Position numbers and translations under genes: made by a program. From an uncultured Ruaniaceae bacterium (GTDB lineage: Bacteria; Actinomycetota; Actinomycetes; Actinomycetales; Beutenbergiaceae), in NCBI GenBank assembly GCA_938004115.1, contig CALKWS010000315.1, positions 1-33,645 of the forward strand: a DNA stretch of 33,645 nucleotides, read 5' to 3'. Within the stretch, counting starts at the first letter, position 1. Every line of letters starts with the position of its first letter. The notes beneath the pieces were generated by a model. That model did not search any database and was not told the DNA's origin. It worked only from the letters and a program-made list of their open reading frames with translations. Below are positions 16,192 to 24,910 of this stretch, piece by piece.

Positions 16192-16723
16192 CCCGGTCCA
16201 GCACCAGGACGATCCGGGCGCACCGACCCGGATCCGCCCCGGGGTGCGTCTCGGCATCGATGCGGGCCAGGCGCGGGTCGGGGTGGCCATCAGCGATCCC
16301 GAGGGCCGGGTGGCAACCGCGCACAGCACGGTCCAACGCACCAGGGCCGATGACGGCTTGCGGCACATCGCCGACCTGGTCCGCCAGACCGGTGCGGTGG
16401 AGGTGGTGGTCGGACTGCCGTTACACATGTCCGGGCAGGAGGGCGCCGCCAGCCGGCAGGTGCGCCGCTACGCCGAGCGTCTGGCCCGCCTCGTGCAGCC
16501 CGTGGCCGTGCGCCTGGTGGATGAGCGGCTGAGCACGGTCACCGCGCACAGCCGGTTGCACCAAGCCGGCCGGCCCGGGCGCGCCCACCGGAAGGTGGTG
16601 GATCAAGTCGCTGCCGGCGTGATCCTGCAGGCGGCTCTGGACGGTGAACGCAACAGCGGCCGCCCGCCAGGGGAGGTCGTCCCCGCGCGGGACAGGACAG
16701 GGACGAAGGAGCGCGGGACGTGA
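16184..16723 (+). CDS. ruvX: Putative pre-16S rRNA nuclease / Holliday junction resolvase-like YqgF
   Basis: 179 residues from ATG 16184, which overlaps the alaS stop by 8 nt; GTG 16175 in the same frame is an alternative. RNase H-like fold with the family's acidic sites: RLGIDAGQARVGVAISDP, VVVGLPLHMSGQEG, VRLVDERLSTVTA and the C-terminal VDQVAAGVILQ. YqgF in Escherichia coli matures the 5' end of 16S rRNA. The ~20-residue N-terminus and the Arg-rich C-terminus extend beyond the usual ~140-residue core. Gene order alaS-ruvX-mltG is conserved in actinobacteria. The TGA overlaps the mltG GTG (GTGA). Confidence 0.93.
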   Translation: MPDPVQHQDDPGAPTRIRPGVRLGIDAGQARVGVAISDPEGRVATAHSTVQRTRADDGLRHIADLVRQTGAVEVVVGLPLHMSGQEGAASRQVRRYAERLARLVQPVAVRLVDERLSTVTAHSRLHQAGRPGRAHRKVVDQVAAGVILQAALDGERNSGRPPGEVVPARDRTGTKERGT

Positions 16724-17898
16724 CCGACCTGTTCGATGAAGAGTTCGGCGCCGAGGAACCCGGATCCACCGCGACCCTCACCGGCCGCCGGCGTGCGGCG
16801 CGTGAGGAGGCCCGGCGGCGCCGCGCCCAGCGGCGGCGCAACCTGATCACGTTCGTGGTGATGGTGGTGGCGATCGCATTGCTTCTCGGCGGGGCGTTCG
16901 TGCTCATCCGCCCGCTGTGGGAGCGCTCCCCGGACACCACGGTCACCGACTATCCCGGCCCCGGTACCGGTGAGGTGGAGGTGGTGGTCAACCCCGGCGA
17001 CAGCGGCACCGATATCGGGCACACGCTGGTGGAGGCCGATGTGGTGGCCACCGTCGGCGCCTTCACCGAGGCCTACGCCAACAACCCGAACGCGACCCAG
17101 ATCCAGGCGGGCCGCTACAGCCTCCGTCAGGAGATGGCGGCGGTCGATGCGGTGCAGGCGTTGCTCGATCCGGCCAGCCGGTCGGACCTGACGGTCACGA
17201 TCCCCGAGGGCTGGCGCGCCTCGCAGGTCTACGAACGGGTGGCCGTGCGCCTCGACGTCCCCCTGGAGGACGTGGAGAACGCGGCCTCCCGGGTCGCCGA
17301 GGAGTACCTGCCCGAGCAGGCCGAGGGGGAGATCGAGGGCTGGCTGTTCGCCTCCACCTACACAGTGGACCCGGACACCTCCCCGCAGGGCCTGCTGGAG
17401 GACATGGTGGACCAGACGGTGCGGACGCTGCAGGACCGGCAGATACCCGAGGAGGAGTGGCAGGAGACCCTGACCATCGCCTCCATCCTGGAGCTGGAGG
17501 TGAACAACCCCGAGCACTGGGGCCAGGTGGCCCGGGTGGTGGAGAACCGGCTGGAGGGTTGCTCCGGTGATGGCACGATCGGCATGGATACCACCTACGC
17601 CTACGGGCTGGACAAACCGGCCTGGGAGATCACCCGGGACGAATGGCAGGAGCCGCACCCCTACAACACCCGCCGGGTGCCGGGACTGCCGCCGACGCCA
17701 ATCGGGTCACCGGGCCAGCCGGCGATGGATGCAGTGGCCGACCCGCCGGAGGGGGACTGGTGCTACTTCGTGACCGTCAACCCCGACACCGGCGAGACCC
17801 GGTTCACCGATGACCTGGACGAGCACCGGCAGAACCAGCAGGAGTACCGCGATTGGCTCGCGCAACAGAACGACGATGACGGCGGCGACGAGGGGTAG
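16720..17898 (+). CDS. mltG: Endolytic murein transglycosylase MltG
   Basis: 392 residues. Cleaves nascent glycan strands within the chain and may set glycan length. A basic cytoplasmic N-terminus (~20-40, many Arg) precedes a single membrane helix (~42-65) and a LysM-like subdomain (VVVNPGDSGTDIGHTL). The YceG catalytic domain contains the essential Glu at residue 258 in IASILELEVN, followed by VARVVENRL, MDTTYAYG and YNTRRVPGLPPTPIGSPG. The C-terminus is acidic. Membrane topology fits an extracellular catalytic domain. It starts by GTGA overlap with ruvX; aroE follows 12 nt later. Confidence 0.96.
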   Translation: MTDLFDEEFGAEEPGSTATLTGRRRAAREEARRRRAQRRRNLITFVVMVVAIALLLGGAFVLIRPLWERSPDTTVTDYPGPGTGEVEVVVNPGDSGTDIGHTLVEADVVATVGAFTEAYANNPNATQIQAGRYSLRQEMAAVDAVQALLDPASRSDLTVTIPEGWRASQVYERVAVRLDVPLEDVENAASRVAEEYLPEQAEGEIEGWLFASTYTVDPDTSPQGLLEDMVDQTVRTLQDRQIPEEEWQETLTIASILELEVNNPEHWGQVARVVENRLEGCSGDGTIGMDTTYAYGLDKPAWEITRDEWQEPHPYNTRRVPGLPPTPIGSPGQPAMDAVADPPEGDWCYFVTVNPDTGETRFTDDLDEHRQNQQEYRDWLAQQNDDDGGDEG

Positions 17899-17910
17899 GG
17901 AACGCACAGC

Positions 17911-18759
17911 ATGACCGAAGCACGCCGGGCAGCGGTGCTCGGCCGGCCGGTGGCGCACTCCCTGTCACCGGCGATGCACCGTGCCGCTTACGCCGCCCTG
18001 GGCCTGACCGGGTGGACCTATGAACGGCACGATCTCGGTGAGGACGAGTTCCCCGCCTTCCTCGCCGGCCTGGACGGGACCTGGGCGGGCCTGTCCATCA
18101 CGATGCCGCTGAAACAGGTTGCCCTGCGCAACGTCGACCACGTCGAACCGCTCGCTGAGGTGGTCGGGTCGGTCAACACCGTGCTCTTCCCCGGCGGGGG
18201 TGTGCGAGTGGGGACCAACACCGACGTCTACGGGGCGGTCACTGCCCTCACCGAGGTGGCGCCAGCCGGTTGGGCCCCCCGGTCGGGGGTGATCCTGGGC
18301 GGCGGGGCGACCGCCAGTGCCGCGCTCGCCGCGCTGGGCCAGCTCGGCGTCACCGACCCGGCGGTGGTGGTCCGTTCGGCCGGTCGCGCCGGAGCGGTCA
18401 TCCGCGCAGCGGCCCGGATGGGGCTGTCCCCGCGGCTGCTGACCTGGGGGAGTGCGGCTGCCGATGCCGCGCTCACCGGCGCCGACGCGGTGGTGAGCAC
18501 CGCACCCAAGGGGGCTGCCGACGGACTGGTCGAGGTGGTCCGGGCGGCGAGCCTGCTGCCCACCCAGGTGTTGCTTGACGTAGTCTACGACGGCTGGCCC
18601 ACCCCGCTGGGGCGGGCCTGGGCCGCCCGCGGCGGACCCGTGGCACCCGGGCACCTGATGCTGCTGCACCAGGGCGTGGAGCAGGTGCGGCTGATGACCG
18701 GACGCAGTGCGCCGGTGGAGGCGATGCGTGCAGCGCTGCACGCCAGTCTGGAGGGCTGA
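17911..18759 (+). CDS. aroE: Shikimate dehydrogenase
   Basis: 282 residues. NADPH-dependent reduction of 3-dehydroshikimate to shikimate. The substrate domain has HSLSPAMHRAAYAALGL and the catalytic Lys68 in ITMPLKQ; Asp105 in GTNTDVYG completes the Lys-Asp dyad. The nucleotide-binding loop is LGGGATASAALAAL (~residues 127-140). It lies between mltG and a prepilin peptidase and is separated from the other aro genes by two minus-strand genes. The stop and the next start overlap as TGATG. Confidence 0.95.
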   Translation: MTEARRAAVLGRPVAHSLSPAMHRAAYAALGLTGWTYERHDLGEDEFPAFLAGLDGTWAGLSITMPLKQVALRNVDHVEPLAEVVGSVNTVLFPGGGVRVGTNTDVYGAVTALTEVAPAGWAPRSGVILGGGATASAALAALGQLGVTDPAVVVRSAGRAGAVIRAAARMGLSPRLLTWGSAAADAALTGADAVVSTAPKGAADGLVEVVRAASLLPTQVLLDVVYDGWPTPLGRAWAARGGPVAPGHLMLLHQGVEQVRLMTGRSAPVEAMRAALHASLEG

Positions 18760-19403
18760 TGTCACCGGTGGCGATCGTGGGCGTGGCCGGCGCGTGTGGC
18801 GTGGCGGCGGTCATCGCAACACCCTGGCTGGTGCGGTTGGCGCGGAAGGAGTCGCCGCTGCTCACCAGCGGGTTGCACCCGTTGCTGGCGGCCCTGGGCG
18901 GCGCCGGGGCGGCGGTGTGGGCGGACAGCGTGATCGAGGTGGTGGTGCTGGCGTTCATGGCGCTGGTCTGTGGCTTGCTCGTCACGATCGATCTGGCCGT
19001 ACATCGCCTGCCCAACGCCCTGGTGGCACCGGCGTATCCGGTGGTGGTCGGCGCCTGGGCGGTGCAGGCGGTCCTCGATGATTCCTATGCCGATCTGGGC
19101 CGAGCCCTGCTGGCGGGTCTGGCGCTGGCCGGTGGCTACCTGGTGCTGGCGTTGATCTCACCCTCCGGACTGGGGATGGGTGATGTGAAACTGGCCGGCC
19201 TGCTCGGGATCGTGCTGGGCTGGTACGGCTGGGAGCAGGTACTCGCCGGGACGATCGCCGCATTCGTGCTCGGCGGCCTGGCCGCGGTGGTGCTGCTGGT
19301 GACGGCCAGGGCGGACCGCAGGACCCACCTTGCCTTCGGTCCGTGGATGATCGCCGGGGCGGTGGTGGGGCTGGTGTGGGGGAGTGCGCTCTTCGGCTCC
19401 TGA
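18759..19403 (+). CDS. A24-family prepilin peptidase, catalytic domain only
   Basis: 214 residues with 6 or more membrane segments. The two aspartates expected of the A24 aspartyl peptidase are visible: Asp78 in TIDLAVHRLPN and Asp142 in GMGDVKLAGLLG. The N-terminal methyltransferase domain with its paired CxxC motifs is absent, as in many actinobacterial members. It would cleave type IV prepilin-like leader peptides at the membrane. No pilin or pilus-assembly gene is present in the window, so its substrates are elsewhere. Translationally coupled to aroE by TGATG; this placement next to aroE is common in actinobacteria. Confidence 0.9.
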   Translation: MSPVAIVGVAGACGVAAVIATPWLVRLARKESPLLTSGLHPLLAALGGAGAAVWADSVIEVVVLAFMALVCGLLVTIDLAVHRLPNALVAPAYPVVVGAWAVQAVLDDSYADLGRALLAGLALAGGYLVLALISPSGLGMGDVKLAGLLGIVLGWYGWEQVLAGTIAAFVLGGLAAVVLLVTARADRRTHLAFGPWMIAGAVVGLVWGSALFGS

Positions 19404-19409
19404 GCGGCC

Positions 19410-19433
19410 GGCCACCGCCGCGCCAGGTGGGCC
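19410..19433. terminator. Convergent-gene hairpin
   Basis: GGCCACC (19410-19416) pairs with GGTGGGCC (19426-19433, one bulged G) around a 9-nt loop. It fills the 31-nt gap between the convergent peptidase and exonuclease genes and could terminate both. No T run. Confidence 0.4.
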
Positions 19434-19434
19434 C

Positions 19435-20112
19435 TCAGCCGAGGCGTACCCGTCCGAGCGTGGGCGGACGGCCGGGCCACTGCTGCATCTGGGCGAGGAA
19501 GAGTTCGGCGCACGCCACCGCATCGGTCAGGGCATGATGTGACCGGTACCGGGGCAGCCCGTAGCGTTCCCGTGCGGTCGCCAGGTCCACCCCGGCCCGG
19601 TCGGGGCGGTCCGCCCCGCGGCGAAGTATCCTGCGCTCCAGCACCATGGTGTCGATCACCGGCGGGTGCCACGGCGCTCCGTACAGCACCTGGCAGGCCC
19701 GGGACAGCAGCGTCGTCTCGATCCGGGCATGGTGGGCCAGCAACACCCGCCCCGCGCAGGCCTGCAGCACCTGCTCCACTGCGCGTTCCAGCGGCGCCCC
19801 GGTGGCGATGACGTCGTCGGTCAATCCGTGGACGGCCACGTTCCCGGTGGCCTCCGCCCCGGCGTTGACCACCAGGTACCGCGCGGCGGCCAGGTCCACC
19901 CGTTGCCGGTCGATCGGTACGTGCCCCACGCTGAGGATCCTGGCCGCAGCCAGGTCCAGGCTGGTGCACTCCAGGTCGACGGCGAGGATCGGTGCGTCCA
20001 CCATCCGGATGCCGTCCTCCGGCAGCGGGACCCGGTAGTACCGCGCCAGCGCACCAGCGGCGAGGGCCGATGCGGCGGCCCGGCGGCGCCGCAGCCCGGA
20101 GCGCCCGATCAA
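19435..20112 (-). CDS. DnaQ-like 3'-5' exonuclease (DEDDh family)
   Basis: 225 residues. The exonuclease fold begins around residue 40. ExoI motif is VDLECTSLD (Asp-x-Glu), ExoII sits at HHARIETTLL, where Glu replaces the usual Asp, and ExoIII is HHALTDAVACAELF (His-x5-Asp type). A typical role is trimming of DNA or RNA 3' ends, with two metal ions. The TTG start at 20112 overlaps the TGA of the upstream DUF294 gene (TTGA), so the two are translated together; pairing of a DnaQ-like exonuclease with a cNMP/CBS/DUF294 protein is a recurring arrangement. The N-terminal 35 residues are basic and not part of the fold. Confidence 0.88.
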   Translation of the reverse strand: MIGRSGLRRRRAAASALAAGALARYYRVPLPEDGIRMVDAPILAVDLECTSLDLAAARILSVGHVPIDRQRVDLAAARYLVVNAGAEATGNVAVHGLTDDVIATGAPLERAVEQVLQACAGRVLLAHHARIETTLLSRACQVLYGAPWHPPVIDTMVLERRILRRGADRPDRAGVDLATARERYGLPRYRSHHALTDAVACAELFLAQMQQWPGRPPTLGRVRLG

Positions 20113-21992
20113 CTGCCGACCACCTCGGTCCGATACACGTAGGGCAACGTGGACTGGGTCCGGCGCACCACCGCGAAAGCGTTCTTCAGGTGCCGTCGTT
20201 CGAACGGGGACAACGAGGCCGGGGGCAACCGGTTGTCCACGGGGCCGCCCTCGGCGTGGCTGTGTACCTGATGGCGGGTGCGCAGAGCGGTGAGGAAGTC
20301 ATAGGCATCCACCAGATCGGCGGCGTGATCGGCCGACAGTACCCGGGTGTCGGCGGCCGAGCGCAGCCGGTCCACCGTGCCCAGGGCACGGTTCCCGAGC
20401 GCCAGCGCCGAGAGCCTGGCGATCTGGGAGATGGGGGCGAGGCCGCCGGCCTTGATGTCCAGCGTGCGTTGCTCCCGGCCCGAGCCGTCCAGCACGAAGT
20501 CACGGAAGAATCCCAATGGCGTCTTGGCCGTGTGTGCCGCCTGTGCCAGGTGGGCGAGGAAGCGCCGGGAGCGCGGCGCCTGCTCGAGCACCACCTGCCG
20601 GGTGCGCTCGAACAGCGAACGATCGCCCAGGACGGGGCGCATGTCGAAGAAGATCTGCGCGTTCAGCACCGCCTGCGGCTGGGGGTCGCGGATCCACGAC
20701 CCCAGGTACCGGCGCCACACGTCCACCGGCACCCGCCAGGCCGGGTTGGTCGCCATCACCTCCCCGGGGCAGCGTGGGTATCCGATCGTGGCCAGGGCGT
20801 CCACCACGTAGGCGGCCAGGGCCGTGAAGTACTGCTCCTCCTGCGGAGTCGGGTCGCGGGCGAGGATCATGGCGTTGTCCTGGTCGGAGTGCAACCCGGC
20901 CTCCTGCCGCCCCTGGGAACCCAGCGCCACCCAGCAGTAGGGCATCGGCGCGCGGCCCAGTTCCGCTTCGGCGAGCCTCACCACCCGGCGGGTGGCGCCG
21001 TCGGCCACCGCGGTGATGAAACGAGCCACGTCCCCGGGCGCGGCATGGGCACCGGCGGCCGAACGGACCACCTGGGGCAGGCGCGCCACCACCGCCGCCA
21101 GGGCGCTGACGTCTGACTGCTGCGCCACCTCGGAGAGCAGCAGTGTGGGGTTGTCCCGAGCCAGGCGCATCAGGTCCGCGGCCGTGACCACGCCGATCAC
21201 CCGCCCCTCCTGCATCACCGGCACGTGGTTCACCTGGTGGTGGCTCAGTTCGGCCAACGCCTCCATCGCGAGGCGGTCGGCCGGGATCGTCACCGGGTCC
21301 GGAGTCATCACCTCGCCCACCGGCACCGACGGGTCCAGCCCCTCAGCCACCACACGGGCCCGGACGTCCCGGTCGGTGAAGATGCCCACCAGCTGCGGAC
21401 CGTCGGTGATCAGCAGCGCGGAGACGTGTTCCCGGGCCATCAACCGCGCTGCCTCGTCGACCGGCGTGTGCCGGGCCGCCGTGACCGGCTCGCGGCGCAG
21501 GATCTCCTTGAGCTGGGTGCGCAGCATCGCCGAGCCGGGATCGGACAGCCGCAGGGGCGCCACCGCGTCGCGGAACCGGCCCACCTGCTGGCGCATGAAG
21601 TACTGCGCGAACGCTTCGGACCGGGACATCAGCTCGCGGAAGTCCGCCGCGGGCAGCAGGTAGCACAGGGAGTCCTCGTGAGCCACGATCCGGTACAGCG
21701 ACGGGCCCGCGGTGAGCACCGAGGACAGCCCGAAGGTGTCACCGGCCGCATCCCGGTCCGCCAGTTCACCCAGGGAGTCCAGGATGTCCACCGCCCCGGA
21801 CCGCAGGATATGGGCGTGTTCGTTGCGGGCGCCCAGCTCGATCACCACCGCACCGCGACGGAAGTAGGCGACCTGGAGCCTGGCGGGCACTTCATCGAGG
21901 ATCTCCGGGGGCAGGTCCTGGTAGGGCTGGTGCTGGGCCAGGAAGTCCCGGATCTGGTCCAGTTCGACGTCCATCACCCGATCCAACCCCAT
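20109..21992 (-). CDS. Cyclic nucleotide-binding / CBS / DUF294 putative nucleotidyltransferase
   Basis: 627 residues. Domain order: cNMP-binding domain (~15-140), paired CBS domains (~155-280: VTAARHTPVDEAARLM, then VTIPADRLAMEALAEL), DUF294 nucleotidyltransferase domain (~320-470) with GSQGRQEAGLHSDQDNA (GS at 358-359, Asp370, Asp372), and DUF294 C-terminal helical domain (~485-620). The NTase resembles GlnD uridylyltransferase in its motif, but substrate is unknown. The N-terminal domains suggest control by a cyclic and an adenine nucleotide. ATG 21992 is used; the ATG at 21974 (MDVELDQIRDFL) is equally possible. It is coupled to the exonuclease downstream. Confidence 0.9.
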   Translation of the reverse strand: MGLDRVMDVELDQIRDFLAQHQPYQDLPPEILDEVPARLQVAYFRRGAVVIELGARNEHAHILRSGAVDILDSLGELADRDAAGDTFGLSSVLTAGPSLYRIVAHEDSLCYLLPAADFRELMSRSEAFAQYFMRQQVGRFRDAVAPLRLSDPGSAMLRTQLKEILRREPVTAARHTPVDEAARLMAREHVSALLITDGPQLVGIFTDRDVRARVVAEGLDPSVPVGEVMTPDPVTIPADRLAMEALAELSHHQVNHVPVMQEGRVIGVVTAADLMRLARDNPTLLLSEVAQQSDVSALAAVVARLPQVVRSAAGAHAAPGDVARFITAVADGATRRVVRLAEAELGRAPMPYCWVALGSQGRQEAGLHSDQDNAMILARDPTPQEEQYFTALAAYVVDALATIGYPRCPGEVMATNPAWRVPVDVWRRYLGSWIRDPQPQAVLNAQIFFDMRPVLGDRSLFERTRQVVLEQAPRSRRFLAHLAQAAHTAKTPLGFFRDFVLDGSGREQRTLDIKAGGLAPISQIARLSALALGNRALGTVDRLRSAADTRVLSADHAADLVDAYDFLTALRTRHQVHSHAEGGPVDNRLPPASLSPFERRHLKNAFAVVRRTQSTLPYVYRTEVVGS

Positions 21993-22113
21993 CGCGGCGG
22001 GCCCATCCAGCGCGTTGCCGCGCTCGGCGCGTCACGGCCGGCCGGGGAAACCAGGGCGTTCAGGTGCCGGACGGTGCTGCCGGGCCGGTGCTCAGCCGTG
22101 GAAGGATGGGGTG

Positions 22114-23328
22114 ATGCTCAGATGGTTAACCGCAGGGGAGTCCCACGGCCCCGCCCTGGTGGGCGTGATCGAGGGTGTGCCGGCCGGGGTGCAGATCACC
22201 ACGGCGATGATCGCCGACCGCCTCGCCCGCCGCCGTCAGGGTTACGGGCGCGGCGCCCGGATGTCCTTCGAGCAGGACGAGGTGCACCTGCTCGGCGGTG
22301 TCCGACACGGCCGCACCCAGGGCGGGCCGATCGCGATCCAGATCGCCAACACCGAGTGGCCGAAGTGGGAACACGTGATGGCCGCCGACCCGGTGGATCC
22401 GGCGCTGCTGCAGATCGACGCCGGCACCGGGGACACCCGCGAAGTGGCCCGCAACAAACCCCTCACCCGGCCGCGGCCCGGACACGCCGACCTCACCGGC
22501 ATGATCAAGTACGGCTTCGAGGAGGCCCGCCCGGTGCTGGAACGGGCCTCCGCTCGGGAGACCGCGACCCGGGTGGCACTGGGCACCGTGGCCGCCGCAA
22601 TGCTGCAACAGGCCGCCGGGATCGAACTGGTCTCCCACGTCGTCGCCGTCGGACCCGTCGGCGTACCCGAAGACGCCCCGCTCCCGGCCCCATCGGACAC
22701 CACCGCACTGGATGCCGACCCGATCCGGTGCTTCCACGCCGAGACCTCGGCCCGGATGGTCGCCGAGATCGATGCGGCGAAGAAGGACGGAGACACCCTG
22801 GGCGGGGTGGTGGAGGTACTCGGCTACGGTGTGCCTCCCGGACTGGGCAGTTACGTGCACGGGGATCGCAAGCTCGACGCCCGGCTGGCCTCGGCGCTCA
22901 TGGGAATCCAGGCGATCAAGGGGGTGGAGATCGGCGACGGGTTCGCCACCGCCGCCCGGCGTGGATCGGCCGCCCACGATGAGATCCACCACCGTGACGG
23001 CCAGGTGCGCCGGCGCACGAACCGCGCCGGCGGCATCGAGGGCGGCATGAGCAACGGCGAGGTGATCCGGGTGCGCGCGGCGCTGAAGCCCATCTCGACC
23101 GTGCCCCGGCCCCTGGACACCCTGGACACCACCACCGGCGCCCCGGCCAAGGCCATCCACCAGCGCAGCGACGTGTGCGCCGCCGCTCCTGCGGCCGTCA
23201 TCGCCGAGGCGATGGCGGCGCTGGTGCTGGCCGAGGCGTTGACGGAGAAGTTCGGCGGGGACTCGCTGGAGGAGCTGCGGCGCAACCTGCAGGGCTACCT
23301 GGCGGCCATCCCGGAGCACCTGCGATGA
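22114..23328 (+). CDS. aroC: Chorismate synthase
   Basis: 404 residues. Converts EPSP to chorismate using reduced FMN. Signatures: LRWLTAGESHGPAL at the N-terminus, RRQGYGRGARMSFEQDEV, SGGxxx-type glycine-rich region near GRTQGGPIAIQIAN, and NRAGGIEGGMSNGEVIRVRAALKPISTVP. ATG 22114 chosen because GGAAGGA (22100-22106) lies 7 nt upstream; the frame is open further up but the text is not protein-like. It is the first gene of the aroC-aroK-aroB(-aroQ) unit. I found no convincing -10 box in the 121-nt gap from the divergent DUF294 gene. ATGA overlap with aroK. Confidence 0.97.
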   Translation: MLRWLTAGESHGPALVGVIEGVPAGVQITTAMIADRLARRRQGYGRGARMSFEQDEVHLLGGVRHGRTQGGPIAIQIANTEWPKWEHVMAADPVDPALLQIDAGTGDTREVARNKPLTRPRPGHADLTGMIKYGFEEARPVLERASARETATRVALGTVAAAMLQQAAGIELVSHVVAVGPVGVPEDAPLPAPSDTTALDADPIRCFHAETSARMVAEIDAAKKDGDTLGGVVEVLGYGVPPGLGSYVHGDRKLDARLASALMGIQAIKGVEIGDGFATAARRGSAAHDEIHHRDGQVRRRTNRAGGIEGGMSNGEVIRVRAALKPISTVPRPLDTLDTTTGAPAKAIHQRSDVCAAAPAAVIAEAMAALVLAEALTEKFGGDSLEELRRNLQGYLAAIPEHLR

Positions 23329-23828
23329 TCCACGCGGTGCTGGTCGGTCCGCCCGGAGCGGGGAAGTCGACCATCGGTCGCAAGGTCGCCGACGTCCTCG
23401 AGGTGCCGTTCACCGACACCGACACCCTGGTGGAGGAGGCCGCGGGCAAGCCGATCGCGGACATCTTCCTCAGCGACGGTGAGGAGACGTTCCGCGCCCT
23501 GGAACGCGAGGCGGTGCAGCGGGCCCTGTCCGAGTACACCGGCGTCATCGCCCTGGGAGGCGGGGCGATCCTGGACGAGCGCACCAGGCAGGACCTCGCC
23601 GGGCACACCGTGGTCTACCTCTCGGTCGGCCTGGCCGATGCCGCCAGGCGGGTCGGGTTGAACGCCGCGCGTCCGCTGCTGGTGGGCAGCCCCCGGCGAC
23701 AGTGGCAGCAGCTGATGGATGCGCGCCGGCATCTGTACGAGGAGGTCGCGGACGTGGAGGTGTCCACCGCGGGCCTCAGTCCGGACCAGTCCCGCGATGC
23801 GGTGCTGGCCGTGCTGGAGCACCGGTGA
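23325..23828 (+). CDS. aroK: Shikimate kinase
   Basis: 167 residues. Phosphorylates shikimate at the 3-OH with ATP. P-loop GPPGAGKST at the N-terminus (~7-15). Shikimate-binding sites are TDTDTLVEE (~32-40), FRALEREA (~58-65) and IALGGGAIL (~78-86); the lid Arg is in NAARPLL. ATG 23325 overlaps the aroC stop, and its own TGA overlaps the aroB GTG (GTGA), so the three genes are translationally coupled. Length normal. Confidence 0.97.
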   Translation: MIHAVLVGPPGAGKSTIGRKVADVLEVPFTDTDTLVEEAAGKPIADIFLSDGEETFRALEREAVQRALSEYTGVIALGGGAILDERTRQDLAGHTVVYLSVGLADAARRVGLNAARPLLVGSPRRQWQQLMDARRHLYEEVADVEVSTAGLSPDQSRDAVLAVLEHR

Positions 23829-24901
23829 GCACCATCTGGGTCCGCGCCGAGCACGATTACCCGGTGCAGGTACAGCCCGGGGCACGGGCACAGGTGGCCG
23901 ATCACCTGCCCGCCGACGCCGCACAGGTGCTGCTGGTCCACCCCCGGGTGCTGCAGTCCACGGCCACCGAGCTCACCGCCCGGATCGGGGCGACCGGACG
24001 CCGGGTGCACACCCTGCCGATGCCCGACGGCGAGGACGCCAAGGACCTCGCCGTGATCTCCGGGGCATGGGACCTGCTGGGGGAGCACGCCTTCACCCGC
24101 TCGGACGTGATCGTCGCCCTGGGCGGGGGAGCGGTGACCGACGCGGCCGGATTCATCGCGGCCACCTGGCTGCGGGGCGTACCGGTCCTGCACCTGCCCA
24201 CCACGTTGCTGGGCATGGTGGACGCCGCCGTCGGAGGCAAGACCGGGATCAACACCACCGCCGGGAAGAACCTGGTGGGCTCCTTCCATTCACCGGTCGC
24301 GGTGCTGTGCGACGTGGAGATGCTGACCACCCTGCCACCGGATGACCTGCGGGCGGGTCTGGCCGAGGTGATCAAGTGCGGGTTCATCGCCGACCCCCAG
24401 ATCCTGACCATGATCGAACACGACCCCGGTGCCGCGCAGGCCCCCGGCGGGGCGGTGCTGGCCGAACTCATCCGCCGGGCGATCGCGGTGAAGGCGCAGG
24501 TGGTCTCCGCGGACCTGCGCGAGGCAGACCGGCGCGAGTTCCTCAACTACGGCCACACGCTGGCGCACGCGATCGAGAACGCCGAGGAGTACCGGTGGCG
24601 GCACGGCGACGCCGTCGCAGTCGGCATGGTGTTCGCCGCCGAGCTGGGCCACCGCACCGGCCACCTGGACGCCTCCGGGCTGGACCGGCACCGCGACGTG
24701 CTCACCGCCGTCGGGCTCCCCACCACCTACCGGGGCGCGTCCTGGGAGAGACTGCTGACCGCGATGCGCCGGGACAAGAAGACCCGCGCCGGAACCCTGC
24801 GGTTCGTGGTGCTGGACGAGATCGGCCGCCCCACCCGGGTGGAGGGCCCGCAGGAACAGGTGCTGCGCGCCTGCTACGAGGCGGTGAGCCCGAGCCCCTA
24901 G
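23825..24901 (+). CDS. aroB: 3-dehydroquinate synthase
   Basis: 358 residues. NAD- and Zn-dependent conversion of DAHP to 3-dehydroquinate. Features: PDGEDAKDLAVIS, Gly-rich GGGAVTDAAGFIAATWLRG (~residues 98-116), TTLLGMVDAAVGGKTGINT, AGKNLVGSFHSP, AEVIKCGFI with a zinc ligand Glu, NYGHTLAHAIE and HGDAVAVGM (zinc His residues). GTG start by overlap with aroK and homology. The stop codon TAG is shared with the -10 box of the aroQ promoter. Confidence 0.97.
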   Translation: MSTIWVRAEHDYPVQVQPGARAQVADHLPADAAQVLLVHPRVLQSTATELTARIGATGRRVHTLPMPDGEDAKDLAVISGAWDLLGEHAFTRSDVIVALGGGAVTDAAGFIAATWLRGVPVLHLPTTLLGMVDAAVGGKTGINTTAGKNLVGSFHSPVAVLCDVEMLTTLPPDDLRAGLAEVIKCGFIADPQILTMIEHDPGAAQAPGGAVLAELIRRAIAVKAQVVSADLREADRREFLNYGHTLAHAIENAEEYRWRHGDAVAVGMVFAAELGHRTGHLDASGLDRHRDVLTAVGLPTTYRGASWERLLTAMRRDKKTRAGTLRFVVLDEIGRPTRVEGPQEQVLRACYEAVSPSP

Positions 24902-24904
24902 ACT
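24899..24904 (+). promoter_or_regulatory. -10 box for leaderless aroQ, overlapping the aroB stop
   Basis: TAGACT begins with the aroB TAG stop codon and is followed by 6 nt and then the GTG of aroQ at 24911. The predicted transcript would begin at the start codon. No Shine-Dalgarno sequence is present. Confidence 0.55.
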
Positions 24905-24910
24905 CACGGT

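Noticed and set aside
22015..22113. N-terminal extension of aroC from the open frame at 22015
   Set aside because: The text is Arg/Gly-rich and unlike chorismate synthase. A Shine-Dalgarno site precedes 22114 and homologues start with MLRWLTAGESHG.
23702..23824. N-terminal extension of aroB from 23702
   Set aside because: It lies entirely within aroK in another frame. The GTG at 23825 overlaps the aroK stop and gives the family-like start.
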